This document shows, one piece after another, positions 1 to 6,143 of a stretch of DNA of 16,666 nucleotides (position 1 is the stretch's first letter; the number at the start of each line of letters is the position of its first letter). Under the pieces are notes generated by a model. The model was given only the letters and a program-made list of their open reading frames with translations. It did not search any database and was not told the DNA's origin. The translations under genes and the position numbers were made by a program. The stretch comes from JAMLIN01 sp041676645 (GTDB lineage: Bacteria; Pseudomonadota; Gammaproteobacteria; Burkholderiales; Burkholderiaceae_E): NCBI GenBank assembly GCA_041676645.1, contig JBAYRO010000068.1, positions 1 to 16,666 of the forward strand. Reading direction: 5' to 3'.

Positions 1-287
1 ACGGGCCGGTTCGGAAAGGCGAAGCCGTGATGCGTGTCGGGATAGATCTCGATGGCGGCGTTGATGCCGGTTTCATCGATCACGCCGCGCAGCTTCTCGA
101 GGATCTCGGGCGGCGCATAGGCGTCGGTTTCGGCGCAGGCGAAGTACATCTCGCCCTCGATGTCGCCGGCCGACAGGTACGGCGAATCGTCACGCCCGGT
201 GACGAGCCCGGCGCCGTAGATCGAGGCCGATGCCGCCACCCGGTCCGGATGCGCGCCGGCCGCGCGGAACACGAAGCGCCCGCTCAT
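1..287 (-). pseudogene. Dienelactone hydrolase family protein, C-terminal fragment (split by TnpB element; runs off window start)
   Basis: This is the C-terminal part of an alpha/beta-hydrolase of the dienelactone hydrolase family, cytoplasmic enzymes that usually open lactones or hydrolyse esters. Reading the minus strand from 287, the fragment begins Met-Ser-Gly-Arg-Phe, which in the family directly follows the nucleophile motif Gly-Tyr-Cys. It then shows an acidic catalytic residue in FACAETDAYAPPE and the histidine in YPDTHHGFAFP, both expected for the Cys-Asp-His triad. The Cys half lies at 1600-1608, beyond the inserted element, so this fragment has no nucleophile and no start of its own. 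The ATG at 287 is an internal codon of the ancestral gene. The true C-terminus lies before base 1. It is one former gene with the fragment at 1600-1961. Family assignment is confident; the ancestral substrate is unknown. Confidence 0.88.
283..287 (+). other. Inferred target-adjacent motif (TAM) at the left end of the TnpB element
   Basis: The five bases CTCAT immediately precede the inferred left tip of the element. IS200/IS605-type elements insert just 3' of a short conserved motif without duplicating it, and their TnpB uses the same motif as its TAM. The bases are still part of the hydrolase coding sequence (complement of Met-Ser codons). The motif length is inferred: only the boundary at 287/288 is supported, by rejoining the hydrolase reading frame. 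Confidence 0.55.
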
Positions 288-303
288 CGGAACGCCCGAG
301 AAA

Positions 304-323
304 CGCCACCATTCATGGCGGCG
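304..323 (+). repeat. Left-end subterminal hairpin of the TnpB element
   Basis: Arms 304-312 and 315-323 pair over nine positions with one A/C mismatch (308/319). The structure starts 16 bases inside the inferred left tip. Subterminal hairpins at this kind of distance are the structures recognised by TnpA in IS608/ISDra2-type elements. That role is by analogy, since the partner transposase is absent here. Confidence 0.6.
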
Positions 324-347
324 AGGGATAGGGCGCAGTGGGTAGGT

Positions 348-377
348 CGAATTACTGGTTTTAAATACAGTAATTCG
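348..377 (+). repeat. Perfect 10-bp inverted repeat in an AT-rich patch upstream of tnpB
   Basis: CGAATTACTG (348-357) and CAGTAATTCG (368-377) are perfect inverted repeats around a ten-base AT-rich loop. The patch is markedly AT-rich against its surroundings and ends 26 bases before the tnpB ATG. It may be a second left-end structure or part of the tnpB promoter region. I cannot decide between these from sequence. Confidence 0.6.
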
Positions 378-403
378 CGCGATCTGCTGGTACGCTTTGA
401 ACC

Positions 404-1543
404 ATGGACATCAAGCGCGCGTACCGATTCCGGTTCTATCCGACGTCCGAGCAGGAACAGATCCTTGCCCGCACCTTCGGATGCGCGCGCTTTGCCTACA
501 ACCATATGCTGCGACTGCGCACCGATGCCTGGTCCCAGCGACAGGAACGAGTCGGGTATCACGCGACCTCCGCTGCCCTGACGAAGTTGAAGCGCGATCC
601 CGAGTTCGCCTGGCTCAACGAGGTCAGCAGCGTCCCGGTGCAGCAGGCGCTGCGCCACCTTCAAACTGCGTTCGCCAACTTCTTCGCCAGACGGGCGAAG
701 TACCCGGCCTTCAGGCGCAAGGACGGCCCGCAGTCGGCCGAATACACGACCAGCGCCTTCCGGTGGGATGGCAAGGCCTTGCGGCTGGCGAAGATGGCCG
801 CGCCGCTGGCCGTGCGCTGGTCGCGTACCTTGCCAAAGGAAGCCAGGGTCACAACCGTCACGGTATCGCGAGATACGGCAGGGCGGTATTTTGTCTCGAT
901 GCTGTGCGACGACATGGTTGCACCACTGCCGACCGCGGCAGGGCGGGTCGGCATCGACCTCGGCCTGACGCACTTCGCCATCCTCTCGAGCGGCGAGAAG
1001 ATCGCCGCGCCCAATACGTTCCGCAAGCACGAGGCCAGGCTCGCGAAGTTGCAACGCCGACTGGCGAAAAAGGAGATGGGATCGACTCGCCGTAAGAAGG
1101 CGAAGAGGAAAGTGGCTCGGCTGCATGCCAAGGTAACGGACACGCGCAGGGACTTCCTGCACAAGCTTTCGACCCGGCTGGTCAACGAGAACCAGGTGAT
1201 CGCCGTGGAAAGCCTGTCCGTATCGAACATGCAGAAGAACCGGTGCTTGGCGAAGTCGATCGGCGATGCGAGCTGGTCGGAATTCGTGCGGCAGCTGGAG
1301 TACAAGGCGCATTGGTACGGGCGCACGCTCGTGGGCATCGACCGCTGGTATCCATCGAGCAAGCAATGCAGCGATTGCGGACACACTGTTGCCACGATGG
1401 CGCTGAAGGTGCGCGAGTGGACCTGCCCGGGGTGCGGCAGCACCCACGACCGCGACGTGAACGCAGCGCGCAATGTTCTGGCCGCGGGGCTCGCGGTGTC
1501 AGCCCATGGAGAACCTGTAAGACCTGTCTGCATTTCGGTGTAG
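404..1543 (+). CDS. tnpB: TnpB, RNA-guided endonuclease of an IS1341-type element
   Basis: This 379-residue protein has the usual TnpB length and looks intact. TnpB is an omega-RNA-guided DNA nuclease, ancestral to Cas12, that cuts TAM-flanked targets and helps its element persist. The N-terminus (about 1-45) is the OrfB helix-turn-helix region with the typical RFRFYPT and FAYNHML signatures. The RuvC catalytic residues can be placed at Asp185 (GIDLG), Glu269 (VIAVESL) and Asp351 (DRDVNAARN). A zinc ribbon with CxxC pairs at Cys322/325 and Cys341/344 sits between the last two. Residues 200-250 are rich in Arg/Lys and probably bind RNA. The start is the ATG at 404, beginning MDIKRAYRF as in relatives. 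No tnpA accompanies it. All catalytic residues are present, so nuclease activity is plausible. Confidence 0.95.
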   Translation: MDIKRAYRFRFYPTSEQEQILARTFGCARFAYNHMLRLRTDAWSQRQERVGYHATSAALTKLKRDPEFAWLNEVSSVPVQQALRHLQTAFANFFARRAKYPAFRRKDGPQSAEYTTSAFRWDGKALRLAKMAAPLAVRWSRTLPKEARVTTVTVSRDTAGRYFVSMLCDDMVAPLPTAAGRVGIDLGLTHFAILSSGEKIAAPNTFRKHEARLAKLQRRLAKKEMGSTRRKKAKRKVARLHAKVTDTRRDFLHKLSTRLVNENQVIAVESLSVSNMQKNRCLAKSIGDASWSEFVRQLEYKAHWYGRTLVGIDRWYPSSKQCSDCGHTVATMALKVREWTCPGCGSTHDRDVNAARNVLAAGLAVSAHGEPVRPVCISV

Positions 1544-1616
1544 ATCGGCTCGGTTCTGTGAAGTGGGAATCCCCGTCCTTCAGGGCGAGGAGCAGTCAAG
1601 CAGTAGCCGACCATGC
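1470..1616 (+). ncRNA. Predicted omega-RNA (reRNA) scaffold plus guide
   Basis: In this superfamily the TnpB guide RNA is transcribed from the 3' part of tnpB through the element's right end into flanking DNA. Here the scaffold would overlap the end of tnpB, include the right-end hairpin at 1571-1590 and finish at 1599. The first roughly 16-20 flanking bases from 1600 (GCAGTAGCCGACCATGC) would then be the guide. The 5' limit given is a guess and the guide length follows known TnpB systems. The guide reads into the minus-strand hydrolase, across its Cys nucleophile codon. Confidence 0.5.
1571..1590 (+). repeat. Right-end hairpin of the TnpB element
   Basis: CCCCGTCC (1571-1578) pairs with GGGCGAGG (1583-1590) around a TTCA loop, with one G/T wobble and one C/A mismatch. 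The motif (C)CCCGTCCTTCAGGGC followed by GAGGAGCAGTCAA closely resembles right ends of TnpB-bearing IS200/IS605 elements that I know from memory. It would form the last stem of the omega-RNA before the guide. Confidence 0.75.
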
Positions 1617-1961
1617 TGAGCTTGCCTTGCGGACGGCGTCCTCGGTGTCGCGGTCGACCATGGCGTTGGTGAGCGCCCGGTTGTACTGCCACATGAGGGC
1701 GACCCGCTCCGCGTAGGCGGGGTCCTGCATCCGGCGTCCATCCACATCGATCGACCGGGCCGAGCGGTAGTAGAGATTGGGCATCAGGACGTAGTAGCCG
1801 ACGCTGGCGATGCGCCGGCTCATGTCCGAGAGCTCCTCGCGCAGGCCCAGCGCATCCATGTAGAGGATCACCACCGGATGCGGACCATCGCGCTCGGGGT
1901 GGAAGATGTAGGAGTTCATCGCGCCGTCGGGGGTCGGGATGTCGACGCTCATCTCGATCAT
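1600..1961 (-). pseudogene. Dienelactone hydrolase family protein, N-terminal fragment (interrupted and frame-shifted)
   Basis: This is the N-terminal half of the hydrolase whose C-terminal half lies at 1-287. The start is the ATG at 1961, behind a good ribosome site (GAGGAGA about 7 bases upstream). The protein begins MIEMSVDIPTPDGAMNSYIF and continues through the family core, with VVILYMDALGLREEL and GYYVLMPNLYYR. After VDRDTEDA the reading frame goes wrong: GKLSMVGYC, the strand and nucleophile-elbow motif with catalytic Cys, lies in another frame (about 1600-1626). The spacing is also about 28 bases shorter than in relatives as I remember them, which points to a small out-of-frame deletion at about 1627-1640. 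The shifted frame stops inside the element end. So the gene is broken twice, by deletion and by the insertion immediately after the Cys codon. Confidence 0.88.
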
Positions 1962-2084
1962 GACTGTCTCCTCGGTGCGCGCCGCCGGGGTTCGGCGAAG
2001 CCGGGCTCAGGATGCCATGCCCGGGCGTCGAGGCAAACGACAACCGTCCGCGCCGCTGGGGATCTGGCCGGATGCGGCGCGAGG

Positions 2085-2621
2085 CTAGAGCATGATGTCG
2101 CGCGGCATGGGGGCCGGTGACGGGGCGGGCATCGTGTCGAGCCCGCGCGAGATCGCATCGCGCATGAAGCCGACGGCGGCGCTCGCGCCCATCATGCTGA
2201 AGCGCATGACATGGAAGTGTTCGCTCTCGGTCGGGATGACCAGTCCCATGCGGTTCGCCTTGCGCGCAAGCGCATCGATGTCGGCGAAGGGAGCGATGGC
2301 GAAGACATGGTGGCCACTCTCGCTCGCATTGCGACAGATCAGGCTGACGCTGGCCGCGCCATGCTCGCTTGTCACCAGTCCGGGATAGACGGCATCGGGC
2401 TCGCAGTTCGTCGAGGTCAGCACCCGGTATTCGCAGTTGCCGTTGAAGGAGCACGCCTGGCCGAAGACCGAGCCGCTTTCGTTCGAGGTGGCGGCGTACA
2501 CCCCCGATCCGTCGTTCGCGGCCCCGACGCTCCAGTCCAGATAGGTGGGCGGTCCGGCGTGTGCGCCGGCGGCGAAGGCCAGCGCGCCGGCAAGCAGGGC
2601 TCCATGCAACTTGCGTTTCAT
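2085..2621 (-). CDS. Small secreted protein of unknown function, four cysteines
   Basis: I do not recognise this 178-residue protein. The start chosen is the ATG at 2621 because it opens a classic Sec signal peptide: MKRK, then a hydrophobic Leu/Ala stretch to about residue 20, ending AHA before Gly-Pro-Pro. The open frame extends further upstream, but those 40 residues are Arg-rich and not signal-like. The mature part is Gly/Ser/Ala-rich with four cysteines, in GQACSFNGNCEY, TNCEPD and LICRN, which could form two disulfides in the periplasm. The C-terminus is Pro-rich (APSPAPMP). It lies 123 bases upstream of the broken hydrolase on the same strand and may have been co-transcribed with it. 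No ribosome site is obvious. Whether it has a catalytic or only a structural role is open. Confidence 0.7.
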   Translation of the reverse strand: MKRKLHGALLAGALAFAAGAHAGPPTYLDWSVGAANDGSGVYAATSNESGSVFGQACSFNGNCEYRVLTSTNCEPDAVYPGLVTSEHGAASVSLICRNASESGHHVFAIAPFADIDALARKANRMGLVIPTESEHFHVMRFSMMGASAAVGFMRDAISRGLDTMPAPSPAPMPRDIML

Positions 2622-2833
2622 TGCTCGCACCCGGTTTCGTTCTTGCGCCGATTCTGGATCGGCGGGCGGGTGTCGTCTGCCGCATCGATGGCCGTAGCGT
2701 GACGTATTGCCCGCCATGAGTGGAAAATCGCGCCTCGGCACATCCGTTCGTGCGGCGCACCACGCTGCAAGACTCCATCAGACCGGAATCGGCCTCACCC
2801 GAGCGGTGCTGGCGCAATCTGCAAGGCGTAAGC

Positions 2834-3652
2834 TCAGGTTCGCTGAAATGTCGCTTCGTCGAACATCCACTGACTGTCGGTCGGCTTGAACCAGCGGCGC
2901 ATGGGTACACCGGTTACCCGTTTGAACGCGTTGCACAGCGTCGATGCGTCCGCGAAGCCGGCGACGATCGCCGCGTCGTAAAGACTCGTACCCTTGGCTA
3001 CTTCAGTCAGGGCCACCAGAACGCGTGCATGGCGTATCCAGGCTGCCAGGGTCATTCCGGTTTCCCGCACGAACCGGCGGCTTAGCGTGCGTGGCGACAC
3101 GCCCGAGCTCGCCGCCGCTTGTGACAGGCTCGGCGCTTGGGAGGGGTCGCGTGACAGCTTGTCGCACAGCGCGCGCAACCGGAGCGTCTGCGGCCACGGT
3201 AGGTGAATTCCCTGCAGCGGCAGCAGTCGAAGCTCATCCAGCCACAGCCGGGCGATACGTCGACTGCGAGGTTCGCTGGCTCGCGCGATCGGCACTTCGG
3301 ACAGTGACTGCGCAAGCGTAGACATCAGTGTGCTCGGCGACACCCGCTCAGGTCGACTGCTACGCTGAGCCATGCGCGTCGGATTGACGAACAGCACGAT
3401 CAGCCGGCAGCGCCCACGTGCTTCCAGCCGTGCATCGGCCTCGGCGGGAACGAACAAGCCGCCGTCGCGACCGAGCAGCCAGTACCGATTCCCTATGACG
3501 ATCTGCAAGGCGCCGGACTGGACCAGCACCACGCGTGCGCGAGCGCAACGCGACAGGCTGCGGTGGCTGGCATCGGGCAATTGCAGTGCCATTGCAACTA
3601 CTGCGGCGTCAACCGATTCGTAGTCTTCGAAGTGCTCGCTCTTGCCGTACAT
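2834..3652 (-). CDS. AraC family transcriptional regulator
   Basis: This DNA-binding regulator has 272 residues from the ATG at 3652. An in-frame TTG at 3691 would add 13 residues but would place coding sequence over the repeat pair described below, so the ATG, with AGG about 8 bases upstream, is preferred. The N-terminal half (roughly 15-100) looks like a cupin-type effector-binding domain, with a short strand pattern around VVLVQSGALQIVIGNRYWLLG. The C-terminal hundred residues are the double helix-turn-helix: LSQAAASSGVSPRTLSRRFVRE in the first helix pair and DAAIVAGFADASTLCNAFKRVTGVPMRRW in the second, the most diagnostic AraC segment. It is divergent from the binding-protein/acyl-CoA operon at 3745 and probably controls it. 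Its base composition is lower in GC than the flanks, like that operon. Confidence 0.92.
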   Translation of the reverse strand: MYGKSEHFEDYESVDAAVVAMALQLPDASHRSLSRCARARVVLVQSGALQIVIGNRYWLLGRDGGLFVPAEADARLEARGRCRLIVLFVNPTRMAQRSSRPERVSPSTLMSTLAQSLSEVPIARASEPRSRRIARLWLDELRLLPLQGIHLPWPQTLRLRALCDKLSRDPSQAPSLSQAAASSGVSPRTLSRRFVRETGMTLAAWIRHARVLVALTEVAKGTSLYDAAIVAGFADASTLCNAFKRVTGVPMRRWFKPTDSQWMFDEATFQRT

Positions 3653-3665
3653 AAGTGACCTATTT

Positions 3666-3694
3666 GACAAATTGATTGGCCATTCCGACAAATT
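3666..3694 (+). promoter_or_regulatory. Candidate AraC-family operator: GACAAATT direct repeat, 21-bp spacing
   Basis: GACAAATT occurs at 3666-3673 and again at 3687-3694, same orientation, start-to-start distance 21 bp (two helical turns). AraC-family proteins carry two helix-turn-helices and commonly bind direct half-sites with this spacing. The pair sits between the divergent AraC gene and the operon it faces. Its downstream half abuts the expected -35 position of the promoter described next, the geometry of class II activation. The binding role is inference. Confidence 0.55.
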
Positions 3695-3719
3695 CTATCG
3701 AAACAGTCGCGCCTAGGAT
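3691..3719 (+). promoter_or_regulatory. Candidate activator-dependent promoter of the binding-protein operon
   Basis: TAGGAT (3714-3719) fits a -10 element. The -35 position at 17-bp spacing (3691-3696, AATTCT) is poor, as expected of an activator-dependent promoter, and overlaps the downstream GACAAATT half-site. Transcription would start near 3726, giving a short leader before the AGGAGA ribosome site (3734-3739) and the ATG at 3745. Confidence 0.4.
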
Positions 3720-3744
3720 CGCAAGAACATCACAGGAGACAACG

Positions 3745-4962
3745 ATGCAATATCGATTCTTGCGTCATCTGGCGCTGACCGTCAGCTTGGTCGGGCTGAC
3801 AAATTTCTCCGCAGCTGTCCCTGCGCGAGAAGCCCAATCGCTCAAGATCGGCGTACTCGCTGACATGAGCGGTGTCTACTCGGACATCAGTGGCAAAGGT
3901 GTCGAAGTCGGGGCACAGCTGGCGATTGAGGATTTCCTGAAGCAGTCGCCAGAGTGGTCGGTCGAGCTGCTGGTGGCCGATCATCAGAACAAGGCTGATA
4001 TCGCCAGTGCGCGTGCGCGGCAGTGGATCGACGTCGATGGGATCGACATGGTCATGAACGGCGCAAACTCGGCAACGGGCCTTGCCATAGCCAAGGTGGC
4101 CGCCGAAAAGCGACGTGTGAACTTCGATGTCGGTGCCGCCACTACGCGGCTTACCAACGAGGAATGCACGGCGTACACCGTGCAGTATGTCTACGACACT
4201 TATATGTTGTCGATCGAGACTGCGCGCACTCTGGTGGCCAGCGGAGGCGAGAACTGGTTCTTTCTGACTGCTGACTACGCCTTCGGCCACGCGCTTGAGG
4301 CCGATACCGGCAAGGCGGTGATCGATAGCGGCGGCACGGTCAAGGGCTCCGTGCGTCATCCGATTAATACCGCAGATTTCTCGTCCTTCCTGCTGCAGGC
4401 TCAAACGTCCGGCGCTTCGGTCATCGGCTTGGCAAACGCTGGCGGTGATGCGATCAATGCGATCAAGAGCGCGCAGGAGTTCGGATTGACACCGAAGCAG
4501 ACATTGGTTGGTCTCCTTATGTTCGACAACGACGTACATAGCCTGACCTTGCCAGTAGCCCAGGGGATGTACCTGACTACCGCCTGGTACTGGGATCTGA
4601 ATGATCGTACGCGCGAGTTTGGACAGCGTTTCTTCGAACGGATGGGCCGCATGCCCAACATGGCGCAGGCGGGCGCTTATTCGGCAGTGTCGACTTACCT
4701 CGGCGCCGTCAGACAGGCTCAAACCAAGGACGCCGATCAGGTGATGGCAGAGCTCAAGCACACCCGGATCGACGATGTCTTCACCGACAGTGGATTCATT
4801 CGGGAGGATGGACGCATGGTTCACGAAGCGTATCTGATGCAGGTCAAGACGCCGGACGAATCACGGCAGCCTTGGGATTACTACAAAGTGATAAAGCGGC
4901 TCGATGGTGACAAGGTTGCGCTACCTCTGTCGCAGTCGCGTTGCCCGCTGGTGCGCGAGTAA
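3745..4962 (+). CDS. Periplasmic ABC transporter substrate-binding protein (Leu/Ile/Val type, Peripla_BP_6)
   Basis: This 405-residue binding protein starts at the ATG preceded by AGGAGA (3734-3739). A Sec signal peptide occupies about residues 1-27 (MQYRFLRH, then a hydrophobic run ending near AVPA). The mature protein starts with the type I periplasmic-binding fold: LKIGVLADMSGVYSDISGKG, then VELLVADHQNKADIASARARQW and VMNGANSATGLAIAKVA. These are hallmarks of LivJ-like receptors used for amino acids, amides and aromatic or fatty carboxylates. No LivHMGF permease or ATPase gene is present in the window, so it must use a distant transporter or act as a sensor. It leads an operon with an acyl-CoA dehydrogenase (2-base gap) and an acyl-CoA synthetase. 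That suggests its ligand is the acid later activated and oxidised. The ligand itself cannot be read. Confidence 0.9.
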   Translation: MQYRFLRHLALTVSLVGLTNFSAAVPAREAQSLKIGVLADMSGVYSDISGKGVEVGAQLAIEDFLKQSPEWSVELLVADHQNKADIASARARQWIDVDGIDMVMNGANSATGLAIAKVAAEKRRVNFDVGAATTRLTNEECTAYTVQYVYDTYMLSIETARTLVASGGENWFFLTADYAFGHALEADTGKAVIDSGGTVKGSVRHPINTADFSSFLLQAQTSGASVIGLANAGGDAINAIKSAQEFGLTPKQTLVGLLMFDNDVHSLTLPVAQGMYLTTAWYWDLNDRTREFGQRFFERMGRMPNMAQAGAYSAVSTYLGAVRQAQTKDADQVMAELKHTRIDDVFTDSGFIREDGRMVHEAYLMQVKTPDESRQPWDYYKVIKRLDGDKVALPLSQSRCPLVRE

Positions 4963-4964
4963 TC

Positions 4965-6143
4965 ATGAGTGCTTGCACGAGCCCCTACCTGAATCCTGCG
5001 CTATGCCGGTGGCGGGATCAGGTACGTGAACTGGTCCAGTCTGAACTGGTACCGCTGTCAGCACAGATCGAACTCGAAGGCCGTGTTCCCGAGCAAAGCA
5101 TCGCGCTGCTGCGCTCAGCCGGTCTGTTTGGCACCCATACACCGACCGAATGGGGCGGCCTTGGCTTGTCGATGCTCGGAAGCTGCCTGGCGATCGAAGA
5201 GCTGGCTGCTGCCCATATCGCCTACTACTACACCTGCGGTGTCAATGTGCACATCGGAAGCAAGGCGATCGAGCATGCGGGTAGCGATGACCAGAAGCGG
5301 CGCTTCCTCACGCGGCTGGCGAAAGGGGAGATGATCGCGTCCTTGGCGATGACTGAACCGGGTGCGGGTTCGGATGCCGCCAGCATTGCGACTTCGGCTC
5401 GACGTAAGAGCGATCACTATGTGCTGAACGGCCGCAAGATCTTCATAACCAATGGCCAGATTGCCGATTGCTTCACCGTGATCGCTCGGACCGATGCCGA
5501 TGATCGTCGTGGCGGCCTGTCGGCATTCATCGTGGAGCGCGACCGGCCGGGCCTGTCCGTTGGGCCGGCGATGGATATGTTGGCTGGTAACGGATCGTTC
5601 CATAACGAGTTGCTGTTTGAGGATTGCGCGATTCCGGTCGGAAATCGGATTGGCCTTGAAGGGCAAGGCTTCGAGCTGGCCTTGCTGTGCCTGGACCACG
5701 GCCGGACTCATTGGGCTGCCTGGTGCAGCGGACTTGCCAAGGAGATGCTATCGCTCGCGCAACAGCGCGTGTCGAGCCGCCGCCAGTTCGGCACAGCCCT
5801 GGCGGAGAATCAGGCGATGCAATGGAAGCTGGCCGATCTCGCAACGGAGATTCACCGAGGTCAGCTTATGGCCCATGATGCCGCCTGGCGTTTCGACCAC
5901 GACCCGGATCGTCGTCGCTACTGGGCAGCCATGGCCAAGCTCGCCAACGCGGACATGGTGTTTCGTGTCGCGGATGATGTGCTGCAGTTGTTCGGTGGTT
6001 ATGGCTACTGTCGCGACTACCCGATAGAGCGCATGTGGCGCGAATCGCGGGTGGTGCGAATCCTGGACGGCACATCCGAGATGATGCGACAGATCGTTGG
6101 TCGGGAAGCCGTGCGGCCTACTTCGCCTGAGGGAGCCGTTTGA
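4965..6143 (+). CDS. Acyl-CoA dehydrogenase
   Basis: This 392-residue FAD-dependent enzyme makes the alpha,beta double bond in an acyl-CoA. The ATG at 4965, two bases after the upstream stop, is preferred over an upstream in-frame ATG at 4941 inside the previous gene. The N-terminal helical domain covers about 15-120. The middle domain holds the flavin-binding signature AMTEPGAGSD (128-137) and IFITNG (159-164). The C-terminal helical domain carries RRQFG (272-276) and the GGYGYCRDYPIERMWRE stretch (344-360). The position that in medium-chain enzymes is the catalytic Glu (YEGTS) reads LDGTS, so Asp368 would have to serve as base, or another residue does. It is second in the operon; its stop overlaps the next start by one base. 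The substrate is unknown, presumably the CoA ester made by the next gene. Confidence 0.95.
   Translation: MSACTSPYLNPALCRWRDQVRELVQSELVPLSAQIELEGRVPEQSIALLRSAGLFGTHTPTEWGGLGLSMLGSCLAIEELAAAHIAYYYTCGVNVHIGSKAIEHAGSDDQKRRFLTRLAKGEMIASLAMTEPGAGSDAASIATSARRKSDHYVLNGRKIFITNGQIADCFTVIARTDADDRRGGLSAFIVERDRPGLSVGPAMDMLAGNGSFHNELLFEDCAIPVGNRIGLEGQGFELALLCLDHGRTHWAAWCSGLAKEMLSLAQQRVSSRRQFGTALAENQAMQWKLADLATEIHRGQLMAHDAAWRFDHDPDRRRYWAAMAKLANADMVFRVADDVLQLFGGYGYCRDYPIERMWRESRVVRILDGTSEMMRQIVGREAVRPTSPEGAV

Larger units (their letters stand above)
288..1599 (+). mobile_element. IS200/IS605-superfamily element of the IS1341 type (tnpB only)
   Basis: This 1312-bp element lies inside the minus-strand hydrolase gene. 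It has no terminal inverted repeats and no flanking duplication, as expected for single-strand transposing IS200/IS605 elements. The left end has a subterminal hairpin (304-323). The right end has a hairpin (1571-1590) followed by AGCAGTCAA, a layout typical of this superfamily. Excising 288-1599 joins CTCAT to GCAGTAGCC, which restores the family motif Gly-Tyr-Cys-Met-Ser-Gly on the minus strand and so fixes both boundaries. No Y1 transposase (tnpA) is present, so movement would need a TnpA supplied in trans. The only gene is tnpB, on the opposite strand to the hydrolase. Confidence 0.88.

Noticed and set aside
288..403. A TnpA (Y1 transposase) gene in the element
   Set aside because: Only 116 bases precede tnpB and no HUH or tyrosine motif is encoded on either strand, so this is a tnpB-only element.
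284..3085. Long minus-strand open frames across tnpB and the hydrolase (for example 661-2910)
   Set aside because: They run antisense or out of frame to recognisable genes, are Arg/Pro-rich and show no family motifs. Their only meaningful part is the out-of-frame GKLSMVGYC piece of the hydrolase.
3664..3669. TTGACA as a -35 box for the binding-protein operon
   Set aside because: A perfect -35 hexamer, but no acceptable -10 lies 16-18 bases downstream. It overlaps the upstream GACAAATT repeat, which explains it better.
3653..3691. Longer AraC protein starting at the TTG at 3691
   Set aside because: It would translate through the repeat pair and lacks a better ribosome site than the ATG at 3652.
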